Shown one piece after another: positions 7,578-15,338 of a stretch of DNA of 41,016 bases. The notes under the pieces were generated by a model. The model saw only the letters and a list, made by a program, of their open reading frames with translations. It was not told the DNA's origin and made no database searches. The DNA lies in assembly GCF_000374025.1 (NCBI RefSeq), contig NZ_KB893205.1:1-41016 (forward strand), read 5' to 3'. The stretch comes from Spirosoma panaciterrae DSM 21099 (GTDB lineage: Bacteria; Bacteroidota; Bacteroidia; Cytophagales; Spirosomataceae). Every line of letters begins with the position of its first letter. Positions within the stretch are counted from its first letter, which is position 1. Both the position numbers and the translations under genes were made by a program.

Positions 7578-8699
7578 ATGGCCAACGCTGCTGGCAACTA
7601 CCTTACCAACCGTCAACGATGGCAACTGGCCACGACCGTTTTTGCTATCTACTGGCCTATTCGGCTTTATGTGGCGGTCAGCCATTTTTCGCTGGCTCTT
7701 CTGGAGCGGATATGGCCATTCTGGATCATGGAAATTACGGTTACGATTCTATTTTTTGGTTTGTGGCTCACCGTTACCGACTGGTTCCAGCAACGAATAT
7801 TTAAACTCTTTAACAAGGGCTTTCTGATCGAGTTCGACCTGCCTGCGCAATTGGTTACACTGTTCGTAGCGGGTGGATTGGCCGTTTTATTTAATATGGG
7901 CTTCTTTCGCTTATGGCAGGCAATGGCCCAGTTTGAGCCGATTCGGCTTTCAACGACTACGCATTCGATGGCCAATGTTCAGAAAACAAACCGACCTCGA
8001 GACCCTTTTCAGGAACATAAGTTTTATAACGGACTAACCATCATGGCTATGCTGGCGGCTTTTTATCTGGCGGCCAATCGAAGAGGCTATCAGCAGCTTG
8101 AAGACATCCGGGTGAAAGCCGAACAGCTTAAACAGGAAGCGGCTCAGGCGCAGTTCGTAGCCCTGAAAAATCAGGTTAATCCCCATTTTCTGTTCAATAG
8201 TTTTAGCATACTGTCGTCACTTATTGCCGTAAATCCAAAGCTTTCTATCCAGTTTGTGGGACAACTGGCCAAATCGTACCGCTATGTGCTGGATCAATAT
8301 GAGGCCCAATGCGTAAAGCTTTCGGATGAGCTTGAGTTCCTGAAAGCCTACACGTTTCTGCTGCATATCCGGTTTGGGGATAAGTTTCGCGTCGAAACCG
8401 ATATTCCTCAGGAAAAAGTGTCTTCGTTTCGAATTGCTCCCCTTACACTTCAGTTGTTGATTGAGAATGCGGTGAAGCACAATCAGATGTCGGCCGAAGT
8501 ACCGTTGCTTGTTACACTGTTCATTCAGCAGGATTATTTATGGGTGACGAATGCGATTCGACTGCGGCCCAAAACGGAAGCATCGACGGGACTGGGGCTG
8601 AAAAATATTACCAAACGCTACCTGCTTCTGACCAATCGACCAGTGCTGATTGAGGATCAGGCTAATGTGTTTACGGTTAAAATTCCATTGCTCGAATGA
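7578..8699 (+). CDS. LytS/YehU-type membrane sensor histidine kinase
   Basis: The 373-aa protein has several hydrophobic segments in the first 175 residues (about 20-40, 45-70, 90-110 and 155-170), then a short coiled stretch (QLEDIRVKAEQLKQEAAQ). The His_kinase domain has its phosphorylatable His in NPHFLFN (H203). The N-box is LLIENAVKHNQ and the G-box TGLGLKNITKRY. This is the arrangement of LytS-type kinases that pair with LytTR regulators. Its last 4 bp overlap the regulator start (ATGA, 8696-8699), indicating translational coupling. The signal sensed is unknown; there is no large extracellular domain. An ATG at 7564 is in another frame and is not used. Confidence 0.93.
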   Translation: MANAAGNYLTNRQRWQLATTVFAIYWPIRLYVAVSHFSLALLERIWPFWIMEITVTILFFGLWLTVTDWFQQRIFKLFNKGFLIEFDLPAQLVTLFVAGGLAVLFNMGFFRLWQAMAQFEPIRLSTTTHSMANVQKTNRPRDPFQEHKFYNGLTIMAMLAAFYLAANRRGYQQLEDIRVKAEQLKQEAAQAQFVALKNQVNPHFLFNSFSILSSLIAVNPKLSIQFVGQLAKSYRYVLDQYEAQCVKLSDELEFLKAYTFLLHIRFGDKFRVETDIPQEKVSSFRIAPLTLQLLIENAVKHNQMSAEVPLLVTLFIQQDYLWVTNAIRLRPKTEASTGLGLKNITKRYLLLTNRPVLIEDQANVFTVKIPLLE

Positions 8700-9460
8700 A
8701 TGTATTAATTGTTGAAGATGAGCCTCTTACGGCTCAACGACTGGAAATACTTTTACTTGACTATGATCCTCAGATTCGGGTACTGGCTCAACTGCCGTCG
8801 GTGTCGAAAGCCGTCCAGTGGTTCAACGATCCACTATCTCCTGAACCTGATTTGATTTTTCTGGATATTCACCTGGAAGATGATCTGGGTTTCAACCTTA
8901 TCAACGAATTAAATCTGACGATCCCAATCATCTTTACCACGGCTTTTGACGAGTACGCGTTACAAGCGTTCAAGGCAAACAGCATCGACTACCTGTTAAA
9001 ACCCATTGAGAGTGAAGAGCTAGCGGCTGCCATCGATAAGTTTAAAATGGTTCGTCAGGTTTCAGCGACGATGCATACAGCCGTACTCAATCAGTTGATC
9101 AAACGACTGGAGCCTCCTACCTATCGCGATCGGTTTATGGTGAGCGTTGGTCCCAGATTACGAAGTATTCGTATTGAGGAGATCGCCTATTTCTTTTTTG
9201 AAGATAAAGCTACCTATGTTGTGCCGCATTCGGGAGTGCCGGTATCGATCGATTACAGCCTGGATAAACTGGGGCAACTGGTTGATCCCGATCAGTTTTT
9301 CCGCGTCAACCGATCCTACCTGGTCAGTGCGTCGGCCATCAAGTCGGTATATGCGTACTCAGGTAGTAAACTTAAGGTAGAACTGGCTCCACAGCCTCGC
9401 CAGGAAGTATTTGTGAGTATTGATCGGGTCACCAGTTTTAAGGAATGGATGGGAAAGTGA
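8696..9460 (+). CDS. LytTR-family response regulator, partner of the preceding kinase
   Basis: The 254-aa protein has a receiver domain (residues 1-120) with acidic pocket E7-D8-E9, phosphoacceptor D57 (IFLDIHLED), Thr in FTTAFDEYALQAF and Lys in LLKPIES. A LytTR DNA-binding domain (about 145-254) contains KATYVVPHSGVPVSIDYSLDKL, shown as a short cue, and FFRVNRSYLVSASAIKSV. All key receiver residues are present. It is translationally coupled to the kinase. The 26-bp sites at 7406 and 9521 flank this gene pair and are plausible targets. Confidence 0.94.
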   Translation: MNVLIVEDEPLTAQRLEILLLDYDPQIRVLAQLPSVSKAVQWFNDPLSPEPDLIFLDIHLEDDLGFNLINELNLTIPIIFTTAFDEYALQAFKANSIDYLLKPIESEELAAAIDKFKMVRQVSATMHTAVLNQLIKRLEPPTYRDRFMVSVGPRLRSIRIEEIAYFFFEDKATYVVPHSGVPVSIDYSLDKLGQLVDPDQFFRVNRSYLVSASAIKSVYAYSGSKLKVELAPQPRQEVFVSIDRVTSFKEWMGK

Positions 9461-9520
9461 GCCGCCTGACGATCGTTTCCAGATCGATTTAACCCATAAA
9501 ATCCCTCGTCTGTCCCTGGA

Positions 9521-9546
9521 AACCCGTCATTAGTCACCTTTTTTTT
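9521..9546 (+). promoter_or_regulatory. Copy 2 of the 26-bp repeated site, upstream of a small Cys-protein gene
   Basis: AACCCGTCATTAGTCA, then CC and eight T. It matches the copy at 7406 at 25 of 26 aligned positions, although the flanks of the two copies are unrelated. It lies 97 bp before the likely start of the gene at 9643. Confidence 0.5.
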
Positions 9547-9642
9547 AGAGCCCGGCCAGCTACGTATGAATTTTGTCTCGTTCTCTGATTCGCTGGGGTA
9601 TCCCTGATGACGAGGGCGTCTATTCAACGTTCTATCCAGGTT

Positions 9643-9897
9643 ATGACTTACTATTTCTATACGTATTACCGTAATCCTAAAATCACACTTCATCGGGCCG
9701 ATTGCGGCTTTTGTAACAAAGGGAAAGGCATGCAAACGGGACGCTCGCATAACGGAACTGGCCGCTGGCGAGGCAGCTATGCCCAATTCGAACAGGCTGT
9801 TGAAGCGGCCCGGCTCCTTAGCGAACAAATGGGTGTTGAACCCACCTATTGTCAGAGATGCCTGCCCGGTCAGGAAATCGAATCCCTAACGAACTGA
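9643..9897 (+). CDS. Small protein with two CxxC-type pairs, unknown function
   Basis: From the ATG at 9643 (MTYYFYTYYRNPKITLHRAD) the protein is 84 aa; an ATG at 9607 would add 12 residues. It has CGFC near residue 22 and CQRC near residue 73, with a central GRWRGSYAQFEQAVEAARLL helix-like stretch. The two Cys pairs suggest a zinc-binding or redox site. No named family is recognised. It sits just after the kinase/LytTR pair and behind a copy of the repeated 26-bp site, so it could be a target of that system (inference). A terminator-like hairpin follows. Confidence 0.68.
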   Translation: MTYYFYTYYRNPKITLHRADCGFCNKGKGMQTGRSHNGTGRWRGSYAQFEQAVEAARLLSEQMGVEPTYCQRCLPGQEIESLTN

Positions 9898-9931
9898 CAT
9901 TCCTGATTACCCAACTAACCACTGACTAATG

Positions 9932-9977
9932 CCCAGACGTGTTGACTCAGCTCATATACGTCCGGGTATTTTTGTTT
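9932..9977 (+). terminator. Terminator-like hairpin after the small Cys protein
   Basis: Arms CCCAGACGT (9932-9940) and ACGTCCGGG (9958-9966) pair with one mismatch around a 17-nt loop and are followed by TATTTTTGTTT. Confidence 0.5.
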
Positions 9978-10289
9978 GTCGATTGAAAGGGCACATTGAT
10001 CGGTGTTCAGGAGCAGCTAGTCTATATGGCTTGTACAATCAGTTGAAAAAGTATTGCTTTAGGGGTATATTTCCAGGAAATGGTGCCAAGTGCTGGGTAA
10101 GCCTGTAAGCAGCATACGGTTTGTACAGATGTACCCGTGTGCCGATCAGATCGAAACCGTCGCCTGTCGGAAAGCTTGCCCGATACGGTCGGGGGGACAT
10201 TTCGGTTCAATTCGGCCGTCGAGCGACTGGTACAGTAAATAAAGCCCCTGTTTTCTCTTTCATCCAAGTCCGTTAACCGATTGTTAAGC
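9978..10289. other. Intergenic region of 312 bp before the TIM-barrel gene
   Basis: Nothing specific is recognised. A minus-strand frame of 89 codons crosses it but has no protein-like features and overlaps the start of the next gene. The promoter of the gene at 10290 should be here, but no convincing TAnnTTTG box was found. Confidence 0.4.
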
Positions 10290-11330
10290 ATGAAAAATCA
10301 GACAACCCGTCGTCAGTTTTTAGGAGCCGCAGCTATGCTTGTTGCAGGAGCTACTGTTGGTAGTACTCGTCTGTTTGGGGCTCCTGCCCTCATCCGTAGC
10401 CTTGGCGATAAACCCAATTCTCTGTTCGATGGTGTCCAGATCGGGACCATCACGTATTCGTTTCGGGATATGCCCGATCAAAGTGCCGAAGCCACACTTC
10501 AATATGTGCTGGATTCTGGCATAAGCGCCATAGAGTTGATGGGTGGGCCTGCCGAATCGTTTGCCGGTGCCCCCAAGAGCACGGTCGATATGCGGGCTGT
10601 TTTTCCATTGATGAGGAAGCGGGCCGAGAAACAGGAGCTTACCGAAGACGAGCAGAAAAAGCTTGCGGAGTTCGATGCGCAACGGAAGGCGTATCAGGCC
10701 GAACTGGCTAAGTGGCGGCTTTCGGCCCCCATGAACAAATTTGAACAGTTGCGAAAAATGTATAACCAGGCCGGGGTAAAAATTTATGGCTTCAAGCCCG
10801 ACGCCTTTGGGGTACAAAATTCGGATGCGGAGATCGACTATGGCATGAAAGCGGCCAAGTTACTGGGCGCTAATCAGGTCACACTTGAGCACCCCTCCAA
10901 CGATGCGCATACGTTGCGACTGGGGAAAATGGCCGAAAAGAATGGTATAAAGGTGGCCTACCACGGGCATGAGCAGCAAACCCCCACGTTCTGGGATACC
11001 GCACTGGCCCAGTCGCCCACCAACGCCATTAACTTCGATCTGGGCCATTACGTAGCGGCTGGTAACCCTGATCCTTTGGTTTTCCTGAAGCAAAAGCATG
11101 ATCGGATTGCCAGTATGCACATCAAAGACCGACAAACGGCCGACCATGGTAAAGGAAATCTGGCCTGGGGTCAGGGCGACACCCCATTGCGCCAGGTATT
11201 GCAGTTGATGCGTGAACAGAAGTATGCCTTCCCGGCGGCTGTTGAACTGGAATATAAAATTCCAGAAGGTTCAAACTCAGTGAAAGAGGTGAAAAAATGC
11301 GTTGATTACTGCCGGAATGCGTTGAGCTAG
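10290..11330 (+). CDS. Tat-exported sugar phosphate isomerase/epimerase-like TIM-barrel protein (AP endonuclease 2 family)
   Basis: The start at ATG 10290 gives MKNQTTRRQFLGAAAMLVAG, a textbook twin-arginine signal; a TTG 9 bp upstream is less likely. The 346-aa protein then shows the xylose-isomerase-like barrel. Metal-site residues typical of the family appear in strand ends VTLEHP, AYHGHE, INFDLGHY, MHIKD and AVELEY (Glu, His, Asp, His, Glu). The substrate is probably a sugar or inositol derivative, but it cannot be determined from this sequence. Export by Tat fits a metalloenzyme folded in the cytoplasm. Residues about 100-145 form a charged helical insert (KRAEKQELTEDEQKKLAEF). It appears to be a single-gene unit closed by a strong terminator. 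Confidence 0.88.
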   Translation: MKNQTTRRQFLGAAAMLVAGATVGSTRLFGAPALIRSLGDKPNSLFDGVQIGTITYSFRDMPDQSAEATLQYVLDSGISAIELMGGPAESFAGAPKSTVDMRAVFPLMRKRAEKQELTEDEQKKLAEFDAQRKAYQAELAKWRLSAPMNKFEQLRKMYNQAGVKIYGFKPDAFGVQNSDAEIDYGMKAAKLLGANQVTLEHPSNDAHTLRLGKMAEKNGIKVAYHGHEQQTPTFWDTALAQSPTNAINFDLGHYVAAGNPDPLVFLKQKHDRIASMHIKDRQTADHGKGNLAWGQGDTPLRQVLQLMREQKYAFPAAVELEYKIPEGSNSVKEVKKCVDYCRNALS

Positions 11331-11360
11331 TTGAAACGCATTTTCAAACCAAATCTCCAG

Positions 11361-11397
11361 CGGCCTCAATGAACAATCGATTTCATTGAGGCCGTTT
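11361..11397 (+). terminator. Strong rho-independent terminator
   Basis: There is a perfect 12-bp stem, CGGCCTCAATGA (11361-11372) with TCATTGAGGCCG (11383-11394), a 10-nt loop and TTT after it, 30 bp behind the TIM-barrel gene. Confidence 0.75.
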
Positions 11398-11554
11398 GAT
11401 TATGGGCTGGCCCGGTTAGATCATGATCGGCACAAAGAGGTTTTTCTAAATCTTATGTAACAGTTCTTGGTTCATATGACACATTTTGTTACTTTTTTAT
11501 AAAGGCACGTCTAACGTATACTGGCCTTGGCCTGTAGCCGTTAACTTGTACTTT

Positions 11555-11683
11555 ATGAAAGCATTTTTGTTGTTTGTGCTATTCTGGGTTCGATTTGGGC
11601 TTTATTTGCCCATAATTATCCTGTTATTTTTGATAATTCTTATTCGGGCTGTACGCATTCTGATTGCTGAACAGCACGTATAA
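11555..11683 (+). CDS. Tiny membrane protein (42 aa), unknown
   Basis: From ATG 11555 the protein is MKAFLLFVLFWVRFGLYLP followed by a long Ile/Leu run (IIILLFLIILI) and a short basic tail. It is almost wholly hydrophobic, with one or two membrane spans. A longer frame from 11486 exists, but the ATG is a better start. It is the first of three tiny hydrophobic frames in 550 bp. Coding evidence is composition and context only. Confidence 0.4.
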   Translation: MKAFLLFVLFWVRFGLYLPIIILLFLIILIRAVRILIAEQHV

Positions 11684-11766
11684 TGTTGACAAAGTTTGTA
11701 TGGATTATCTTGATTTTTGTTTAGTTTAGCAGCTAGTAAGTTGATAACGAATAGTTTCTCCATACC

Positions 11767-11874
11767 ATGAAGCGTAAAAATTGGCTCCCTGTACCTGGCC
11801 CCTGGACGCTCGTCCTACTGATTTCGCTCGCCCTGTTCTATTTTTTCATTAAGTTTCTGCTAAAGTTATTTTGA
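11767..11874 (+). CDS. Tiny single-span membrane protein (35 aa), unknown
   Basis: It reads MKRKNWLPVPGPWTLVLLIS then LALFYFFIKFLLKLF and stop TGA at 11872-11874: a basic N-terminus, a PGPW turn and one transmembrane helix. The layout (basic Met-Lys-Arg start, Pro-Trp, then a helix) is echoed by the 35-aa frame at 11998. It is too short for usual gene finding. Confidence 0.42.
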   Translation: MKRKNWLPVPGPWTLVLLISLALFYFFIKFLLKLF

Positions 11875-11939
11875 GACCATAACGTATCCGTATGTATTGG
11901 TTGTTTATTTGATTTTTCGGTAACTTTTAGTGGTCGATA

Positions 11940-11970
11940 TTTGAAGTATTAGTTTCATTTGATATGTTTG
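11940..11970 (+). promoter_or_regulatory. Bacteroidota-type promoter for the tiny gene at 11998
   Basis: TTTG (11940-11943), a 19-bp spacer and TATGTTTG (11963-11970) fit the Bacteroidota -33/-7 consensus (TTTG, about 19, TAnnTTTG) exactly. The predicted start of transcription is about 20 bp before the ATG at 11998. Confidence 0.6.
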
Positions 11971-11997
11971 CACGAAGCTCTTAATCGTCAACGTCTT

Positions 11998-12105
11998 ATG
12001 AAACGCTTAATGCCAAAACGAAAATTTCGTTTTGATCCCTGGATTCTGGCTGTCGTATTTTCGATCACGCTTTTCTGGTACATCGCCAGCAGGTACCTGG
12101 AATAG
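11998..12105 (+). CDS. Tiny single-span membrane protein (35 aa), unknown
   Basis: It reads MKRLMPKRKFRFDPWILAVV then FSITLFWYIASRYLE and TAG at 12103-12105. It has a strongly basic N-terminus, Asp-Pro-Trp and then one transmembrane helix, the same plan and length as the frame at 11767. A consensus promoter lies directly upstream (11940-11970), which supports expression. A real small membrane protein is likely; no family is recognised. Confidence 0.48.
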   Translation: MKRLMPKRKFRFDPWILAVVFSITLFWYIASRYLE

Positions 12106-12244
12106 TATCGCTTGGTTGCCGGGCTGAGGACACTATTTGTTATTTTCTGCCATTCCGATGCTTCACCAATCGGAAAACGGACGTTACTCCGGCCCAGCAT
12201 CGGGCAATCACCCGTGAAATGTACCCATAATACCGAAGAATGTG

Positions 12245-12277
12245 TTTCAACTGCCTGTGGTGGGTTGCGTAGTTTTG
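12245..12277 (+). promoter_or_regulatory. Bacteroidota-type promoter for the SDR gene
   Basis: TAGTTTTG (12270-12277) matches the -7 consensus TAnnTTTG; TTTC at 12245-12248 is a plausible -33 box with a 21-bp spacer. The SDR start codon is 23 bp beyond it. Confidence 0.5.
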
Positions 12278-12299
12278 CCCCATCACAAACAGATGAAAA

Positions 12300-13037
12300 A
12301 TGAAAACAGTATTGATTACCGGAGCGAATAAAAGCATCGGTTTCGAAACAGCCCGGCAGTTATTACAAAAAGGCTACTATGTTTACCTGGGCAGCCGCGA
12401 CCCTCAAAAAGGACAGCGGGCAGTCGATCAATTAAAGTCGGAAGGGTTTGATCGTGTCGAGCCCATCACCATTGATGTCGATAATCCTGCATCCATAAAG
12501 AGCGCCCGTGAGGCACTGGGGCAGAAAATTAGTGTCCTGGATGTGCTCATTAACAATGCTGGTATTAGTGGCGGTTTTCCTCAATCTGCCCTCGACACCG
12601 ACATCCGTGTGTTCAGGCAGGTGTATGAAACCAACGTGTTTGGCGTTATCAGCACTACACAGGCCTTTATCGATCTGCTGAAAGCATCTCCGGATCCGAG
12701 AATTGTCAACGTCACATCGGGTCTGGGGTCGCTGACGCTGCATAATGACCCTACCTGGAAGTACTATCACGTAAAAGGGGCTTGTTACACGGCTTCCAAA
12801 GCGGCTCTGAATGCCTACACGATTGTATTGGCTTATGAACTTCGCGATACGCCGTTCAAGGTCAATGCCGTTGATCCGGGTTATACCGCTACCGATTTTA
12901 ATCACCACAGGGGATCGGGTACCGTTCCTGATGCAGCCGCCCGACTGGTAAAAGCCGCTACACTGCCACCCGATGGGCTAACTGGACAGTTTTTTAGTGA
13001 CGACAACGCCCCCGATACAGGAATAAGTCCGTGGTAA
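12300..13037 (+). CDS. Short-chain dehydrogenase/reductase (SDR), classical type
   Basis: The 245-aa cytoplasmic oxidoreductase has a Rossmann start VLITGANKSIGFETAR (the TGxxxGxG variant TGANKSIG), a structural NNAG (LINNAGISGG), a catalytic Ser in VNVTSGLGS and the Y-x3-K pair Y163/K167 in CYTASKAALNAY. NADP preference is likely from the basic GSRDPQKG after strand 2. The end PDTGISPW fits related SDRs that act on small carbonyls; the substrate is unknown. The next gene, an AraC regulator in the same direction, may control it. Its stop codon sits in the loop of an 11-bp inverted repeat. Confidence 0.92.
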   Translation: MKTVLITGANKSIGFETARQLLQKGYYVYLGSRDPQKGQRAVDQLKSEGFDRVEPITIDVDNPASIKSAREALGQKISVLDVLINNAGISGGFPQSALDTDIRVFRQVYETNVFGVISTTQAFIDLLKASPDPRIVNVTSGLGSLTLHNDPTWKYYHVKGACYTASKAALNAYTIVLAYELRDTPFKVNAVDPGYTATDFNHHRGSGTVPDAAARLVKAATLPPDGLTGQFFSDDNAPDTGISPW

Positions 13038-13060
13038 GGGAATCGGCAGGGACTTATTCC
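13020..13060 (+). repeat. 11-bp inverted repeat spanning the SDR stop codon
   Basis: GGAATAAGTCC (13020-13030) and GGACTTATTCC (13050-13060) are perfect complements around 19 nt that contain the TAA at 13035-13037. No T run follows, so it is not a standard terminator. It may stabilise the mRNA end or act as an operator. Confidence 0.5.
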
Positions 13061-13225
13061 CAGTTGGGCCAGAAAAGTGTGATGGGAAATCTTTATCTTT
13101 CTGACGTACTGTTTGCTGGCATTCGGTTTCCTTTTTAGGTGCCTGCAGGTTAGTAAAGCAGTACGCCAGAAGAAATGGCTTCAGGGATTGTCAGGTTCAG
13201 AAAAAGCCATTAACCTGTGTGCACT

Positions 13226-14143
13226 ATGGCTGAACATCCTTATCGGAATTTATTGCCCCTTTCTCCGAAAGAATTGAGTTTGCATCATTTTGGAGCAGAA
13301 GGGGTATTGGATTTGCCTGATTTTCAGTGGCAATTTCATATTAACCGCATTGAGGATGTGTTTGCGAAAATCCGGTTTCCACTGGCGCCACATCGTAAAA
13401 CGGTCTATGATTTTATTTTTCTGGCTGAAGGAACAACGGCCCGCAGCAAAGACCTACATCGATTTGAGTTTGGTCGAAATACGTTCTTTTTTTTGCCTGC
13501 CCTACAAATCTCAGCTCACGAATACATGAGTGCAGATGCAAAGGGCTTTTTTTGTCACTTCAATGCCGACATACTCAACAACCTCTTTCCGAATACGCCC
13601 TTTTATGACAATTTTCCGTTCTGGCAGTTTTCGGCTCATCCACTGGTTACGATAAATGACGCCATGCGTGAACCGATTCTGAACATTCTGAATCGGCTTC
13701 TTAGCGAATATGAGTCGAACCCGTCGCCCAATCCGGCTATTTTGAGCGCTTATTTAGTCACGCTCTTCACCGAACTAAGCATTGTAAAAACCGCATCGGT
13801 CCTAACTTCGCAACACTCCGCCCTGCGCCTTACGGAGAAGTACAAAGACCTGTTATCCCGTTCTATCTATAGTCATCACAAAGTCACAGAATACGCTTCC
13901 ATGATGGCAATAACGCCGGATCATCTAAATAAATGCGTGAAATCGACTCTGGGCAAAACAGCCCAGGAACTACTGTCGGATCGGATTATACTGGAAGCGA
14001 AAGTTCTGTTGAAGCAAACGGCTCTGTCAGTCAGTGAAATAGCATTCAAATTTGCCGAAACCAATCCCAGCGACTTCGCCCGCTTTTTTAAGGCTAAAAC
14101 GGGTTTAACCCCTAAAGAATACCGTCGTCAGGGAGCGATATAA
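13226..14143 (+). CDS. AraC-family transcriptional regulator
   Basis: The ATG at 13226 (MAEHPYRNLLPLSPKELSL) is preferred over a GTG 9 bp earlier, giving 305 aa. The N-terminal 190 residues form a cupin-like sensing domain. The C-terminal AraC double helix-turn-helix runs from about residue 205, with VTEYASMMAITPDHLNKCVK as the first HTH and LSVSEIAFKFAETNPSDFAR, FFKAKTGLTPKEYRR as the second, the most typical signature. It lies 188 bp after the SDR gene and before the esterase-GH3-GH106 operon, so it could control either. The ligand is unknown. Confidence 0.92.
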   Translation: MAEHPYRNLLPLSPKELSLHHFGAEGVLDLPDFQWQFHINRIEDVFAKIRFPLAPHRKTVYDFIFLAEGTTARSKDLHRFEFGRNTFFFLPALQISAHEYMSADAKGFFCHFNADILNNLFPNTPFYDNFPFWQFSAHPLVTINDAMREPILNILNRLLSEYESNPSPNPAILSAYLVTLFTELSIVKTASVLTSQHSALRLTEKYKDLLSRSIYSHHKVTEYASMMAITPDHLNKCVKSTLGKTAQELLSDRIILEAKVLLKQTALSVSEIAFKFAETNPSDFARFFKAKTGLTPKEYRRQGAI

Positions 14144-14386
14144 ACGACCTCTAGCCCCGTTGGTTTTAACTGCTACTGCATAATCGGTATCCATAATTGC
14201 CGGATTTTGCATAGTTTGCCTCGTATTGTGCTAATTTTTCCGGCTATCATTCTATTAGCTTTGTGTGATCTCATCTGCGTAAACCGACGTATTTGATGAG
14301 TGCTGTAGATAGAATTTTACTGAGCATACCTGATTGGGGCTTTGGTCGGTGGCCAAAGCCCTGTTTCCGTTAATCATTTAGCGACT

Positions 14387-15286
14387 ATGATCCGTTACGC
14401 TGTTCTGGCTTGTATCTGCCTGGTGGTGGGCATAGGCTCTATAAAGGCCCAGCAGGTTTTTAAACTTTACGAAGGTAAGCCGAAAGGTTCTGAAAGCTGG
14501 ACGTGGCATGAACAGACAAGCACGAATAACCAGTTCAGAACGGAGGTGGTGTATAACGTGTCGGAACCTACACTAACGGCGTATTTGCCACCCAAAGAAG
14601 CGGCCAACGGGACCGCCATAATCGTGGCGCCGGGAGGAGCGTTCCATACGCTGAGCATCAACAGCGAAGGGGTTGATGTGGCTAAGTGGCTCAACAGTAA
14701 AGGTATAGCGGCTTTTGTGCTGAAATACCGCGTTGTCCATAGTTTGACCGATGATCCTGTCAGAGAGCTTATGCCCAAAATGCAGGATTTCAAAAAACTG
14801 GACGAAGAAAACGCGCCCGTAGTACCACTGGCGATGGCCGATGGCCTTACTGCTGTACAATACGTGCGTGAGCATGCGAAAAGCCTGAACATCGATCCGC
14901 AGAAGATCGGTTTTATGGGCTTTTCGGCGGGTGGTACACTAACGATGTCGGTCGTGTATAGCGCTACCGACCAGAATCGCCCCAACTTTGTTGCGCCTAT
15001 TTATGCCTACGAACCGGCTGTAATTGGCTCAACAATCCCGACCGCCAAAACGCCCATTTTTATAGTGGTGGCTGGAGATGATCAGTTGAAAATGATGCCT
15101 ATGAGCCTCAGCATCTATAAAAAATGGGTTGAGGCAGGGCAGCCTGCTGAGTTACACATCTACGAAAAAGGTGGTCACGGCTTTGGCATGCGGAAGCAGA
15201 ATCTCCCGGTCGATACGTGGTATGAACGTTTTGGCGATTGGCTCAACTTTCAGGGATTTATGAAAACGCCTGCAATACGACATTGA
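14387..15286 (+). CDS. Secreted alpha/beta-hydrolase esterase (carbohydrate acetyl-esterase-like)
   Basis: The start at ATG 14387 gives MIRYAVLACICLVVGIGSIK with signal-peptide cleavage near AQQ; a TTG frame from 14342 only adds a non-signal extension. The 299-aa enzyme has an oxyanion region VAPGGAFHTLS, the nucleophile elbow GFSAGG (S180), an Asp in VVAGDDQ and the His in KGGHGFGM. This is the BD-FAE/lipase-like arrangement often found as deacetylases in plant-polysaccharide loci. It is the first gene of a probable operon: GH3 follows after 52 bp and GH106 after a further 54 bp. A possible -7 box TAGCTTTG lies at 14256-14263, without a clear -33 box. Confidence 0.88.
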   Translation: MIRYAVLACICLVVGIGSIKAQQVFKLYEGKPKGSESWTWHEQTSTNNQFRTEVVYNVSEPTLTAYLPPKEAANGTAIIVAPGGAFHTLSINSEGVDVAKWLNSKGIAAFVLKYRVVHSLTDDPVRELMPKMQDFKKLDEENAPVVPLAMADGLTAVQYVREHAKSLNIDPQKIGFMGFSAGGTLTMSVVYSATDQNRPNFVAPIYAYEPAVIGSTIPTAKTPIFIVVAGDDQLKMMPMSLSIYKKWVEAGQPAELHIYEKGGHGFGMRKQNLPVDTWYERFGDWLNFQGFMKTPAIRH

Positions 15287-15338
15287 ATAGACCTACCCTA
15301 TACGATTCATTTTTAGCTGCCAAATTACCCCTAACTCC

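Noticed and set aside
10022..10291. 89-codon minus-strand frame before the TIM-barrel gene
   Set aside because: Irregular composition, overlap with the next gene's start, and no motif; probably chance.
14256..14263. TAGCTTTG as a promoter for the esterase operon
   Set aside because: It matches the -7 box but has no TTTG-like box at 19-21 bp upstream and lies 124 bp from the start; not listed as a feature.
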